64,000 nucleotides of DNA, taken from Microglena sp. YARC (taxonomy: Eukaryota > Chlorophyta > Chlorophyceae > Chlamydomonadales > Chlamydomonadaceae). Location of the stretch: positions 127,861,314 through 127,925,313 of the forward strand of contig CM039462.1 in NCBI GenBank assembly GCA_022414725.1, read 5' to 3'. Below the pieces are notes generated by a model. It made no database searches and had not been told where the DNA came from. It saw only the letters and a program-made list of their open reading frames with translations. Position numbers and translations under genes: made by a program. How positions within the stretch are numbered: the stretch's first letter is position 1; the number at the start of each line of letters is the position of its first letter. Positions 45,633 to 59,200 of the stretch are shown here, piece by piece.

Positions 45633-45905
45633 ACATAAAGCCGACACACGTGTAGGTGATATCTTACATTACCGTGAACATATTTAAACTGCCGCATATG
45701 TTTTGTGTTCTCCCTACCCTGGTTTCCGTGGGTATCATACTATATAAATACCATGAGTACAAAATCGTATTAAACCATGTACTAATCAAATCAAATCAAA
45801 TCATTGCAGGTGAGCATATGCTCTGTGCATAGAAGTTCCACGGCAAGGAAGCACAGTTATACATGCATGCACAAATTACATTTTATTTTTCTGCTCCGTC
45901 CAGTA

Positions 45906-46050
45906 GCTTCTAGGCAGCTCCACTACTAACTGTCTAACATGACAGACCTAAAGCAACCTAGTGCACCCCAAAGCTGATATAATCAGCTTCCCAGGGCTCG
46001 TTGAATCTTTGTGGGTGGCCTAGTGGCACTCTTAGGGAGCTGCCTAGAAG
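45906..46050. mobile_element. small inverted-repeat element (MITE-like)
   Basis: Ends CTTCTAGGCAGCTCC and GGAGCTGCCTAGAAG with a palindromic AAGCTGATATAATCAGCTT inside. Target duplication not recognised. Confidence 0.5.
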
Positions 46051-46410
46051 TTGGTGATGGTAGCCTAGAAACATTAGTGGTACAAATGTACGTCTACATG
46101 ATAAAAACAGGAGAAAAACTATACATACATGTATATATATACTTGTCACGCATTCGGACTCGTGTATATACTTGCCACATATAAGAGTCGCCTTCATCCT
46201 GTCATTAGCATTATCCACATGCACTGTACGCGGACTACTTGTAAGCTACATGTAGTGTGCCGAAGCAAGCAAGACACGACTTTGTATCATCCAAACATGC
46301 ATGCTCTTTCATTTCATTAACTTGCTAGCCTGCAGATGCTACCCTACTCCGAGCTCTGCAGATAACTTTGAACAGCGCAGCCTGACCATTGATGGTAGCC
46401 TTGCCTGAGC

Positions 46411-47113
46411 TTCAAGGACTTCGTCGAGCAAGGAACTCTCCTCGGCAAGGGAGATTTCGGAGATATCACGGCCTTAGCAATACACAGGCTTCCAAGCAAG
46501 CTTGTGGCAAAGGCAGTAGTAGTGCGCACACAGCAAAGCTGTAATCGTGCAAAATCGTGCAAAACGATTACTAATGTTTCCATTTCCCCAAAGTGCAGAC
46601 CGAAACGGTTATAAATGTCTAAAAACGTTAGGGTAAACACTGGCCCAGGGACACCTAGCGGAGGGCTCAGATGACTGCCTCAGGATTTAAGGGCGAGCGC
46701 TGAAGGAGGTCTGTCATCCCCATGTTGCCCAACTAATCAGATCTGTCTACACTAAGCACTTGCTAGACAAGCATAGGCATAGCCCCACCCTGTTCTTTCA
46801 CATGTACCAATGTGACGTGAATTCTCTCCCCATAGACATGGCAATCAAGCAAGCCACACATGTGTTGCTAGGCCTCGCCATAGGTTTTACCCACATACAC
46901 ACTTGCAGGTACCTTCATCAAAACATCAAGCCCCGCCGGAAACCTCTTCATGCAAGGAATGGTGGGGGATTTAGGGCTGGCCTGACTATCATATACGATG
47001 TGCCGCAAGGCCCCACAGGCGCCATATGGTACCCCACCATATCTCTAACCAGATGTCGGACTTCTGGTTGTTGGACTTTGGGTTGTACATGGGGACGTGC
47101 CCAGCAAGGTTAA
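46411..47113 (+). pseudogene. protein kinase fragment, degenerate
   Basis: Separate frames give FKDFVEQGTLLGKGDFG (glycine-rich loop) with LVAKAVV (the VAxK Lys), then ALKEVCHPHVAQLIRSV (alpha-C region), then TYLH..IKP-like HQNIKP (HRDxKP with Asp replaced by Asn). Order and spacing match a eukaryotic kinase N-lobe and catalytic loop, but frames shift and the activation segment is lost where the foldback element starts. Introns could account for part of the breaks. Confidence 0.5.
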
Positions 47114-47516
47114 TGTATAACAAGTGCTATGGATGCACACACCTGTCGTCGCTAGAGACCGTTGGATTGTGGGAACGGGAAACCCTTATGATGATCTCCT
47201 CGCGAATGCAACTGTGTGGACACTGCGTTAGCTCCTCCATTTTAGTCAGTCCAAAGACCTACATGTCGGCTGTACATGGGGATTTTTTTAAATTCTTTAC
47301 TTCCTAGCAAGTAAAGAATTAAAAAAAATCCCCATGTACAGCTAGTAGTCCGACATCTAGGCCTTTGGACTGCCTACAATGGAGGTGCTAACGCAGTGTC
47401 CACACAGTTGGATTAGCGTGGAGATCATCACGAGGGTTTCCCGTTTCCACAATCCAACGGCCTCTAGCGACACCACGTGTGTGCATCCATAGCACGTGTT
47501 ATATATTAACCTTGCT
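47103..47516. repeat. ~200-bp-arm inverted repeat (foldback)
   Basis: Left arm 47103-47304 and right arm 47310-47516 are imperfect reverse complements (AGCAAGGTTAAT...ATTAACCTTGCT at the ends, AATCCCCATGTACA near the centre), with a loop of about 6 bases. Confidence 0.85.
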
Positions 47517-47739
47517 TGCTTGCCTGCGAGTGCTACAATAATTCCATACGTTTTAGTTGTACATACATGTGGTGGTTACCTTGCATGTATTACATTAAAC
47601 ACACTTTTCCCCCCCTTCCTATTTACTTCTTTCTTATACCCACCGCACCAACGAAATTGCCACCCCTACAAATACATATACCTGATTGTTCAGCGGATCA
47701 TTCGGGAATTTATTTTTCTCTTTTCTGGCAAACCACTCC

Positions 47740-47935
47740 TAGACTAGACCTGTGCGATCTTATATACAAGTTCACTCTTGGCTACTTGCATCATATCCTT
47801 CTTCTTCTTCTTCTTCTTCGCCACTCCCCTACTCTTGGTCTGTGTGGTTAAGCTTCATGTCTATGTCAACACCCTCTTAGACGTGCAAGTCTTTCCATCG
47901 CACCTCTCCAACAACGTGATGGCGAAACACCACTT
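47740..47935 (-). repeat. decayed duplicate of copy B 3' end
   Basis: Homologous to 14590-14895 after copy A: CTGTGCGATCTTATATACAA, CTT tract, TTAAGCTTCATGTCT, CACCTCTCCAACAA. Confidence 0.6.
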
Positions 47936-48236
47936 TTAACCCTGTGAGATCTTGGCAACAAGCGCATGTGCGCTCTTGGCTGTCTGAGCCAATTCCTGGT
48001 TCTTCCCCACCAACTCCCTCTTCTTGTCAGGTGTAGGCACGTTGCGCAGACCCTTCAACAAATTCTTCAGCTTTTGTGTTTGCGCAGCACTCTTCTCCAA
48101 CATCTTGATGGCCGCATTGATGTCGGGCTCCGCCTGCTGCCTGTGGTTCCGCTGCTGGTTTGCTCTTTTCCTTGGGGGGAGCAACTCCCTCTGAGGCACG
48201 GTGTCTACGAGTCTCTCTGGCTTCTTGCGCTTTCTG
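47936..48236 (-). CDS. copy B last exon: coiled coil
   Basis: RKRKKPERLVDTVPQRELLP, then INAAIKMLEKSAAQTQKL and VPTPDKKRELVGKNQEL, ending VAKISQG and TAA. Confidence 0.66.
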
Positions 48237-51200
48237 CTATTCGTGCATGTAGGTGTATGTTGGTGTATGTGTGTAGGTGAATGTAGGTGTATGTAGGTGA
48301 ATATATGCAGATCGTCTTGGTGTATGTAGGTGTATATGTGTATGTATGTGTATGTTTTTTTTTTTAGGTATATATATGTCGGTGTATGTAGGTGTATGTT
48401 GTTGTCTGTAGGTGTATATATGTCGGTGTATGTCGGTGTATGTTGGTGTACATATGCAGGTGTGTGTTGGTGTATGTAGGTGTATATATGTACGTGTATG
48501 TAGGTGTATGTTGGTTTATGTATGTATTAACTAGTACGGTAGCCCGTGAGGCCGGTGGCCACACCTACTCTCACAAAGACCCCCCCCCCCCCCCCCCCAA
48601 TCATAGTACGGTGCCCGTTTGGCCTTTGGCCACACCTATTTGGGGCTGGTTACATAATGGTTCACACTTGAAGCCCCCCCCCCATTAACACACCACCACC
48701 ACCAAACCATTATCCGCCCCCTCCCCCCTTCTCTCCCGTTGGCCACACCTGTTTTGGGCTGGGTTGCAAAACGGTTTTCTCTACAGTGCATGCAACTTAA
48801 AACATTGACGGACCCATATCCCTTGCGATGGTATCCCTTGTGCACCCACAAGCACACAAACACCACCGTACTCCCCCCCCCCCCAGTTATCTCCACCCCC
48901 ACCCCCACCCAACCCTGTACCCCCGCCCACAAACATACTCCCTTACTCTTCCAGACATATTTCCTGACTCCATACCTTCCCCCACCCAAGCCATCCCACC
49001 AGCCCCCACCCTCTCCCCACTCTCATCCCTCCCCTCCCTCCTACAAGCACCCACCAGCACACACATACTCCATATCTGCCTCCCTCCACTTCAGCTGTGG
49101 GCTTTGCCATAGCTGAAAGGCAAACGGGACGAAGAGCATCGACAACGTTTGCGCATCATCCGACTCCGCTAAAAGCATCGGACATGCTTCCCTGCCACCT
49201 CAGCTGTGATCGATAGTCGACCCCACTGAAAAAGCTGAACCTGCGCAATCGCAACTGTACATAACTAAAGCTTCTTCTTAGCGAGCATGTATTCAGTTCG
49301 GCCAAAGAACAATCCTGTTCACCGCAACTGCTCCCGAAGTCAACTCGATCTGAGACTTGGAAACATCGCTAGGTTCATCCATTCAACTTTGCCGCGTGCT
49401 CGCTATAGCACAATGCACAGCGACGACATGTTTATCGATGCAGTGGGAAGAAGTTGCAGTCAAGTTGCTGATTTGAGATGTCCGGTCAAGTTAGGGCGAG
49501 AATGCTCAGCGAGATTTTTCATTCGGTCAACTTTGATGCGTACTTGCTAAGGCACATTGCGGAGCGACATGTTTATCAATGCAGTGGAAGAATTTGCAGT
49601 CAAGTTAATGACAAGGGATGGATGCGATTCGGACATTTCTGACAGGTTAGCTGACTCATCACGTCACCTCCCGTTGTGCGCAGCGACAGGTCTCTTGACG
49701 CAAGGGAAAGGTCTTGCAGAGATGCAGGGGGAAAAGCTTGTAGGAAGACGAACTGTAGCGCTACCGAAGTCAGGTGGATGAACTCAGGCGGGAAAAGGAG
49801 AAATCTGGCGGGATGCGCAACAGGTAGAATACGCAAGAGGCGAAGGTTGCATAAGGCAGAATTCGCAGGAGGCCAATCAGGCAGAAGTTGAAGCAGGAGG
49901 GATTAAAAGCGGGAATTGGCTGAGCGGGAATTGGCTGGGCGGGAAGTCGGTTAAGTCGGTTACGCGATGACACCACCACGACAACGACCACGACCATGAT
50001 TTCTTTATATATATATAGATATGTCAGAGTATGTAGGTGTATGTTGTTGTATGTCGGTGTATGTTGTTGTATGTAGGTGTATGTATGTAGGTGAATGTAG
50101 GTGTATGTCGGTGTATATATGTACGTGTTTGTAGGTGTATGTAGGTAAATGTAGGGGGTATGAAGGGGAGCGTAGGTGTATGCAGGGGGTGTGTAGGTAT
50201 ATTTAGGTGTATGTAGGGGGGCGTATGTATATGTGGTGTATGTAGGGGTATGCAGGGGTATGATCGCCTGTTAGGGGGATCACATGGAGGTGCATGTAGG
50301 TGTATGATAGCCTGTCTTGGAAGATGTATGTAGGTTCATGTAGTTGCATGTAGGTGTATATAGGTGTATGATAGCCTTCCATGTAACTTGTACAAAGTTG
50401 CATGTGTGTGTATGTAGGTGTATGATAGCCTATCTTGTAAGATGTATGTAGGTTCATGTAGGTTCATGTAGTTGTATGTAGGTGTAAGGTAGCCTTCCAT
50501 GTAACTTGAATGTAGTTGTATGTAGGTGTAAGGTAGCCTTCCATGTAACTTGAATGTAGTTGTATGTAGGTGTAAGGTAGCCTTCCATGTAACTTGAATG
50601 TAGTTGTATGTAGGTGTAAGGTAGCCTTCCATGTAACTTGAATGTAGTTGTATGTAGGTGTAAGGTAGCCTTCCATGTAACTTGAATGTAGTTGTATGTT
50701 GGTGTATGATAGCTTTCCATGCAACTTGTACGTAGTTGCAAGTAGGTGTATGTATGTAGATGTATGACAGCATTCCATGTAACTTGTGCGCAGTTGTACA
50801 TAGTTGACTAGGTGCATGAAGGTGTATGATTGCCTGTCATGGAAATGGTATGTGAGTGTATAATAGCCTGTTATCAAACTTGTATGTAGGTGTATGATAG
50901 CTTCAGATACAACTTGAATGTAGGTTTATGAAGGTGTATGTAGGTGTATGATAGCCTGTCATGGAACTTGAATGCATGTTTATGAAGGTGTATTTAGGTG
51001 TATGATAGCCTGTCATGGAACTTGAATGTAGGTTCATGGTAGCATATAAGGGGAATTGCATGCAAATTAAAACATTACCCCCTCTTTAAATTTAAATTTA
51101 TGCTGTAACAATACCTGGACAATTATAATAATATAAGGTTCTCAGATATATATTCATAGCAGCGCACGCAGGGCTGACACACTAGCCAAAGATACAAGTG

Positions 51201-51823
51201 ACCTACGAGAGTGACAGCTGTAACTGGGGATGACAACTGGCACACTGGCCAAATATGCAAGTGAGTAATGAGAGTGACAGCTGTAACTGGGGATGACAAC
51301 TGGCACACTGGCCAAAGATACAAGTGACTGATGAGGGTGACAGCTGTACCTGGGGATGACAAATGCCATACTGGCCAAAGATACAAGTGACTAATGAGGG
51401 TGACAGCTGTACCTGGGGATGACAAATGGCACACAGCCCAAAGCATTTGCATCAAAATGACAATTGACTGATGAGAGTGGAGGCCGTACCTCTTGATGAG
51501 CAATGGCTCACTGCCCAAGGTTAGGGCCAAGTGTGTAATGTCCTCAGTGTCCCGGCCGAGTGCCTCAGCTAGTGAGTCTGCTGCTTCCACCTGTGGGGTA
51601 TGGTAACATCATTATTTGGGCATCAGTTCATTAGTTTATGTTCTTCGTTTCCCCCCCCGATACCGAATTAACAGGTACTTGTTGACCTGGTCCCCTGGTA
51701 CCTGAGCTACACACACAGGGGGATACCCCCCCTATTGGTGGTTGGCCCTAGTGCAAGCAGGTACCTGAGCTGGTGTTTCTGTTACCAGTGAAGTTGTGGG
51801 ATGTATAAATACACACAGGTGGA

Positions 51824-51859
<36 letters not shown>

Positions 51860-52227
51860 CTCCCCCCCCACTATTGGTTGTTGGCCCCAGTGCAAGCAAA
51901 CGGGCTGGCCCCCTCAACCTCACGCCTCGTAATAAGGCGTACTATTTATTTATTCACACACACCTGAGAAGTTGTCGTGGTCTTCCTGGCCTCACGCATG
52001 CGGTCCCTCTCCTCCCAGGTGCGCTTGGCTAAGCCACGGTAGACGAGAAAGTAAAGCTCTTGTGAGGTCTGCATGCAGCAATGCATGTATGTATTGTACA
52101 TATGGTATGATATGGTAGGGTGCGGTGTCGTACGGTGCTGTACAGGTACCCCACCCCGCCTACCCCTGCCCCGCCCCATCCCACCAAACTACACCTGACC
52201 TCATTGCCATGGTGATCATCATCCCCC

Positions 52228-52290
<63 letters not shown>

Positions 52291-55200
52291 ACCACTCCAT
52301 CCCACCCCGCCCCCACTACATCCCACCCCCGCCCCACTACATATCACCCCCGCCCCCACTCCATCCCACCCCCGACCCCACTCCATCCCACCCCCGCCCC
52401 AACTCAATCCCACACCCGTCTCCACTCCATTTTACACCCGCCCCCACCCAATCCCACTCCCAACCATACTCCAACCACACTCTACTTCACCACACTCCAC
52501 TCCACCACTTTGTACCAGACTCCACTCCACTCCACCACACTCCACTCCACTACACCATACTACACCACAATAAACTCATCCACACTCCACTCCACTCCTC
52601 CACTCTACACCACACTCCACACCACTCCACCACACCACTCCACACCACTCCACCACACCACTCCACTCCACCACTCTACACCACACTCCACACACTCTCC
52701 ACTCCACCACACTCCCACTCCACCACACACACTGCACACTCCCACCACCACCACTCCACTTCACTCACACTCCACTCCACTACACTCCACCACAATCCAC
52801 TCAGCCACACTCCACTCCGCCACACTCCACACCACTCCACCACACCACACTCCACCACACACCATTCCACACCACTTCACCACACCACTCCACCACACCA
52901 CACTCCACCAATCCACCAATTCACACCACTCCACTCCACTCCATTTCTCCACTCCACTCCACTCCACTCTCCTCCACTCCACCACACTCCAACACTCTCT
53001 ACCACGCTCCACCTCACTCCAGCACATCCCAATCCACCACACTCCACCACACTCCTCTCCACTCCACCACACTCCACTCCACCACAGTCAACCACACTCC
53101 ACTCCACCACATACCCCTCACACACCCCACATGCCCCACACACACACTCACACCCTCACCCACCAACCTCACACCCTCACCCCCAACACCCAACACCCAC
53201 TACCCAACCCCTAACACTCACCATTCACCACACACCAAAACTCCAAAACACATTACCACCCCACACCACACCACACCATACCAGCTAACCCCACCCCGCC
53301 CCACCCTAGCTAACCCGCACCCCATTCCGCCCTGCCCCGCCACACCCACCCCACCTCATTGTCATGCAGGCCGTCCTTGGTGTCCAGCATTTTCTTCTGA
53401 TGCAACATGTCACGGGGTACCATGACGTAGATGATGTCGTGGTTCAGACACAACCACCAATTGACATCCTTCTCACCTCTTTTCCCCTGAAAAATAATAA
53501 GAATAATTGTTACACGGTTTTACAGCCAACTCTTGGCTGCTCACTGTCTTCCAATTACCATCACTAAATATGTTTGAGTACAGCCCATTATCAGCGGGCA
53601 GACAGGCAGGGAAACAGGCAGATAGGCAGATAGGCAAACAAGTAAGCAGGCAGGAAAGGTTGAGAAGAAAAAAGGCATGTAGGCAACAGTATTCAGAGAC
53701 TCGTTCTGGCAGAATTTTCAGGTGCTGTGATATGATGGTTGACGTTTGAAGAGTGGTCGAAGATGAAATGCATTTCATATTAGAATGTCCGTTATACGCT
53801 GAGGATAGAAAAATAGTTTTGAGAAAATGAAGATTGTACCTGAATTGGTGGATTAAATATACTCCAGTTTGAAGCTGGTCATGAATCCTGATTCCTTTGA
53901 AGGATGGAAATACTTAATACAATTTATACACAAATGCGATAATGATCGCACAATTAAATTACCATCCTAGATGAGATGATGATTTAATTATCTTGTAAAA
54001 TTAAATCATCACTGTAGCACAAACTCAGGGCCCCTGTCGGTAAAACGATTGTTTGGTGTTCAATTCATCAGTGCTTTTTCTTCTTAAGCCGTTCCTACTA
54101 CGGTTGGGCAAGTCCCTTTGGCCTATTTGTCCTACCCCTGGACTGTAACATACATACATACGTTGACATCTGCATAATCTTTCCGTGTAGGGAGCCCGGC
54201 ATTCACAGCTCCTTGCTCGTCCTGCAAACCACACATCCTCAGGAAATATTTGTAATCACCCGCTTGTCTCGGACCTAAAATTGGGGGGGTTGGAGGGGGT
54301 GCGTTGTGGGGGGTGGGGGGTCATCCGATCGCCTCTCACCTAAACAGGTCAGAAGTGGTGAAATGAATTGAACATTACAGAGTGCATGGAATAATACAGC
54401 ATCGAAACCAAGGCAGAAATTTAGTTGGGGACCATCACATTTGGTTGTGGTGTGGTGTGGAGTCTGCTATTGATGTTCTGCTGTTGAAAGGTACAGAGTG
54501 CATGAAATAATACAGCATCAAAAACAAGGCAAAAATGTAGACAAGTGGTGGTGGTGGTGTACGCGTGGTGGTATTGTGTAGGCGTGGCGTGGTGGTGTAG
54601 GTGTGGAGTAGCAAGGCAATGCTTCTGCTGCTGCTGCTGCTGCTGCTGATGTTGATGTTGATCATGGTGATGAGGATGATTCTTCTTCTGCTGCTGATGT
54701 TGATCATAATGATGATGATGATTCTTCTGCTGCTGATGTTGATCATAATGCTGCTGCTGCTGCTGCTGCTGCTGATGTTGATTATGATGATGATGATGAT
54801 GCATCTGCTGCTGATCATGATGATGAGGGTGATGGTGATGAGGATTGCATTTTACTGGTACCCTTGTAACGGTCCAGGACCAGGGTAGTGCAGGACGCAG
54901 CGTCCTGCATCGCAGGACGCAACATGGGAGGGTCCGTTGCGTCCTGGACGCAGGTTCAGGAAGGTGGTTGCGTCGCAGAAGCAGGTTTAGGATGTTGGTT
55001 GCGTCTCACCCATCAGTTGATTGGCCCACCACCACTCCATTGCCGTGGGCTACGGGTTATGTTGATAGCATGACGCAACCTAAAGGTGCGTATGCGTCCC
55101 AGGACGCAACCTACCAAATTGGGTGCGTCCCAGGACGCAACCTACCGAATTAGGGTGTGTCCCAGGACGCAACCCTGGGGTCTGTTTGAAGTACCCTGTC

Positions 55201-56241
55201 CAGGACCGACCAATAGGGAAAATGTTTTATTTCCGCTTATTGTACCACTGTGAATTTGGGGGGTCTTAGGCACCCTTATATTGGGCTTATTAACAGGGTG
55301 TGTTCTGGGTGTACGGTATATGGGTGCCGTATGTAGGGGTGAAGAAAGGGTGACGAAGACCCCCCAAATGCGCAGTGTACGCCGCTGATTGTACATCAGA
55401 AGAAAAAAAGATAATGCCTGGAGAAGCGTGGTGTTAAGGGGACCCCCATATACGCCGCAGCTTGGAAAATTCACCATGGCAGACATAGTAAGTGTCACCC
55501 ACCAGGCGGTAGGGACTCCTTCATGCCACGTGTGGCAAGAATGCTTTACACAGGAGGCAATATATTTATGTGCAGCTTTGCTATGAGTTTGTCTACGTGT
55601 TCTTGACTGAACCCTAAGGTGGATAGTTTGGTAATAGTTGCTATGGGTATGATACCAGTGGTACCTGCGGTGAAGACTAGGTGGTTGACAAGGAATCCTT
55701 GTTGTTGAAGGATACATTAGAGCTCCTTATGCTGAACGCTCTTTTCCTGGAATTTGATGTGGTGGGTGGTGTCTGAGTAGCAGCCCAGTTCAATTAGGTA
55801 GGTATTTCTTGGTTTGGATTCGTCGTCAATGAGGAGGAAATCCCTAATACAAATCATCCACTGAATTGCTATACAATGTGCTTCATTGCCACTACGTTAT
55901 TGCATCCCTGCACTACACGTGCTGTACTTCTGTCTAATAAGTTCGAGTACATCACAGCAGCTTACCTGTAGCGGCCGATTGCCACGACAATCCCGAACGG
56001 ACTGTATTGAACACTTCGGGAAATTTGTCCTCGAGTGTCACAGCCCTGTCAGAAGACTGGAATATGCGCAAGCCTGGGATGACCGCATCGTCCACAAACT
56101 CGGGTTCCTTCGATTCGGACGTTCTTGGCCAGAAGAGGATCTGGATGTGGATATCTCCCAAGGATGGGGATGGGATGGTTAAGACATCCGTCTTGATGAC
56201 ACTGTCCTGTTGGAGAGCCTTGCACCACGGCTCTCGGCTGA

Positions 56242-56276
<35 letters not shown>

Positions 56277-59200
56277 TGTGTGGAATGGTTAAGACATCCG
56301 TCTTGATGACACCTCTCTTTTTGAGAGCCTTGCACCACAGCTCTTGGCTGAACCTGTGTGCGAATTTGTGAAGGTGTGTGTGTGTGTGTGTAAAAGCATA
56401 TGTTGCAATATAGCAAGCCATCCAGAATGGTGGGTCAGTGTTAGGGGACACCTGCCCACCACTGAATGAGCACACTTGTCCATTATAGATGACACCTCTA
56501 TGTTTGAGAGCCTTGCACCACGGCTCGTTGCCGTACCTGTGAGTGAGAAGTGTGTGTATGTGTGTATGTATTTATGTGGGTGGGTGCGTGGGTGGGGGTG
56601 GATGTTGCAGGGTAGCAAGCAAGCAAGAATAGGGCTGTGGAAGTGGAGTGCACACCTACTAAATGTGAACACCTGTCCACCACAGAATGCAAATACCTGT
56701 CAACCAACAAATTCTGGACGCAGATTTCCACATCCTTCTCCTGCAGCGCTGGCCTAATAAAGGCCCCCAGCTCACAGCCCTGCCTGGGACCTACAGCAGG
56801 GACGGACAGAAAATGGTGTGTGATTGTGGGAATGTGGGTGGGAGGTGAAGGGAGCCCCTAGCTCACAGCCCTGCCTGGGACCTACAGCAGGGACGGACAG
56901 GAAATGGTGTGTGGTTGTGGGAATGTGGGTGGGAGGTGAAGGGAGCCCCTAGCTCACAGCCCTGCCAAGGACCTACAGCACGGATGAACAACAAATTGTG
57001 TGTGGTTGTGTGAATGTGGGAGGGAGGAGAGCGAAAGCATGAGGGATGGGAGTGGTGGTGGTGGTGGGGGGATGAGGGGTGCAGGGGGCGAGTGGAGGGT
57101 GCGGGGTGGGGGTGGTGAGGGTGGGGGTCACCTTTGATGTATGCGAACCAAAACATACGCACACATATCTGATAACCCTGGCTCCATCCCCCACCCTTAG
57201 CTTCTATAGCTATCATCAAATACCCACCTGGGATGATATGCACACGCACACAAACACACACACACACACGACTGTCCCAATTCCTTGCGTGCAGCTTTGC
57301 CGGCAACACTCACCTCCATCAGCACAATACCCACCTGGAAGGTACCACTTGCAAATGCAGTCTGTCAGGAACTTGTTAGACTTTCCATCATGGATGTCTT
57401 GTAGCTTGCTGTGAGGGTTCTCTTTCACAGTCAGAGACGTGTCCTCCATCAGCATCACATCAAGCAGCACACCCGGTGTTGGCACATCCCGCGCTCTCAT
57501 CATCAACTCCTCCAGGTTGGCATAGAGTGGCGCCACTGCGCCGTGCTTCTTGGCTCGATACTGGTCCTTGGTAAAGTACCCAATGGACCGCGCAACAGCC
57601 GACCCATATTGTGCAGCCATTTCGATTCCGAGGGAGTGATCATCTGGGTCTGTCAGATCACCCAGCACGACGTCCTTAGGATCCTTGTTCGGCAACGCAA
57701 GGACAACACGGCAGGTTTGTGGATGAACAGCGGGTCACTAGGATCGCACGCTGGGTTGGACCCGATGAGGGGCATAAACCCAGGAGGTGCGTCCGGAATA
57801 TCGTTCACAACAGTGAATACATTGCCAGTGAGCTCATTTTGGATTCGGAACCCGTGCATGCCGTCAGCCAAATTTCTGACCACGGATGAGGACGCGCCCT
57901 TGGCTGGACGGTTGCGTGACTCGCTGTGGTCCATCTCGGATAAGGTGACGACAGAGTCGGACACCGAGGAACCAGGCAGGGCAATCGCAGATGCCAGAAC
58001 CGCCATGCGGGCAGGCGGACCAAAAGGAGGTACGACCCCAACGAGTGCAGCCCTGGAAGGGACCTCGCCCTCCTTGCGTGGGGGATGCTCGATGGTTGGC
58101 GATGCATCCTGAACACCAGCCATGGGCGTATCCACGATGGGGGTCACATCAGTGATAACGCCAATAGGAGGGACGGCTGCCACCTCCATTGCCGCGGGAA
58201 CGTCCGGAGGAAGGACAGGGGCGAGGCCAGGATGCACAACTGGCGCGGCTGGTGGGTCCACCAATTCGGCATCTGCCAGAGATGCTGGACGGCTACTTTT
58301 TGCTGCCATACCGCAGACTATAATCTAAGTAATAGGATGGACGAAAGTAAGGAGAGCGAATTAAGAACGGAAGAGAAAATTCGGAAACGGAAATCGTGGA
58401 GTTGCGTAATGGAAAGCGAGAATCGCTGGAAGCGCGACTAGCTCCGTAACCAGTGTGACAGCTCAGAAGCAACGGCGGAAGGGTAGTGCACACGAGAAGA
58501 GATAATAGCTAGATTGACAGGAGCTTAGCATAAGGTTCGGAGGTCTAGCTAGTAGCTATAGGATACTACGTCACTTAGTATGGTTAGTTGTTAAGTATGA
58601 TAAGGGATGTAGGATGTCCTCGAAGGCTCGTCAATAGGTATAATGATGATGGCCGTGAAGAGAGCAATCCGGTATTGTAAGGCAGCCGGCAGGCGTGCTT
58701 GTGAGAGAAAGTACTGTCTCTTCGTGCGTACGTTGTTACTTAGACCAAAGGTATGACTGTACCTAAAGGTCTAAGAACGGTCAGAGCCTGTGAAGGAGTC
58801 TGTACCGTTACAGTGCCATCGGGGTCAATCACGGCCTGGGGTTCAGCGTGAGAGGCGGATTATGGACAAGGGGGGTGAGGTGAGGTGTGGTGAGAGGTGT
58901 GAGGTGAGGTGGAGAGGGGTGGATTGGTGAGAAGGAGTGAGGTGTGAATTGTGCGGTGTGGGTTGTGAGGTGTGAGGAGTGAGGTTTGAGGTGTGAATTG
59001 TGTGTCGTGAATTGTGTGGTGTGAGGTCTGAGGTGTGACAAATTACTAAATGAGGGGAGAGTGCACTTACCTGACCGTATGCCATCACAAAGGTACTGCC
59101 GTTGTTCTGGCGGAAGAAAAGGTAGGAGATGGCTGCTAGGGCTGTCATCGACATCGGAAGACCCTGACCTATCTCACCATACCTGTGGATTTGAATAGGG

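Noticed and set aside
46411..47113. intact protein kinase gene
   Set aside because: Catalytic HRD is altered, frames shift between motifs and the activation segment is missing.
52125..53288. 387-codon His/Pro/Thr-rich open frame
   Set aside because: Produced by CCACT/CTCCA repeats and poly-C; no codon or composition signal of a gene.
57653..58309. 218-codon ORF as an extra exon of copy B
   Set aside because: It interrupts a conserved exon, reads into host sequence out of frame and has TGT/ACA limits, so an insertion is the simpler reading.
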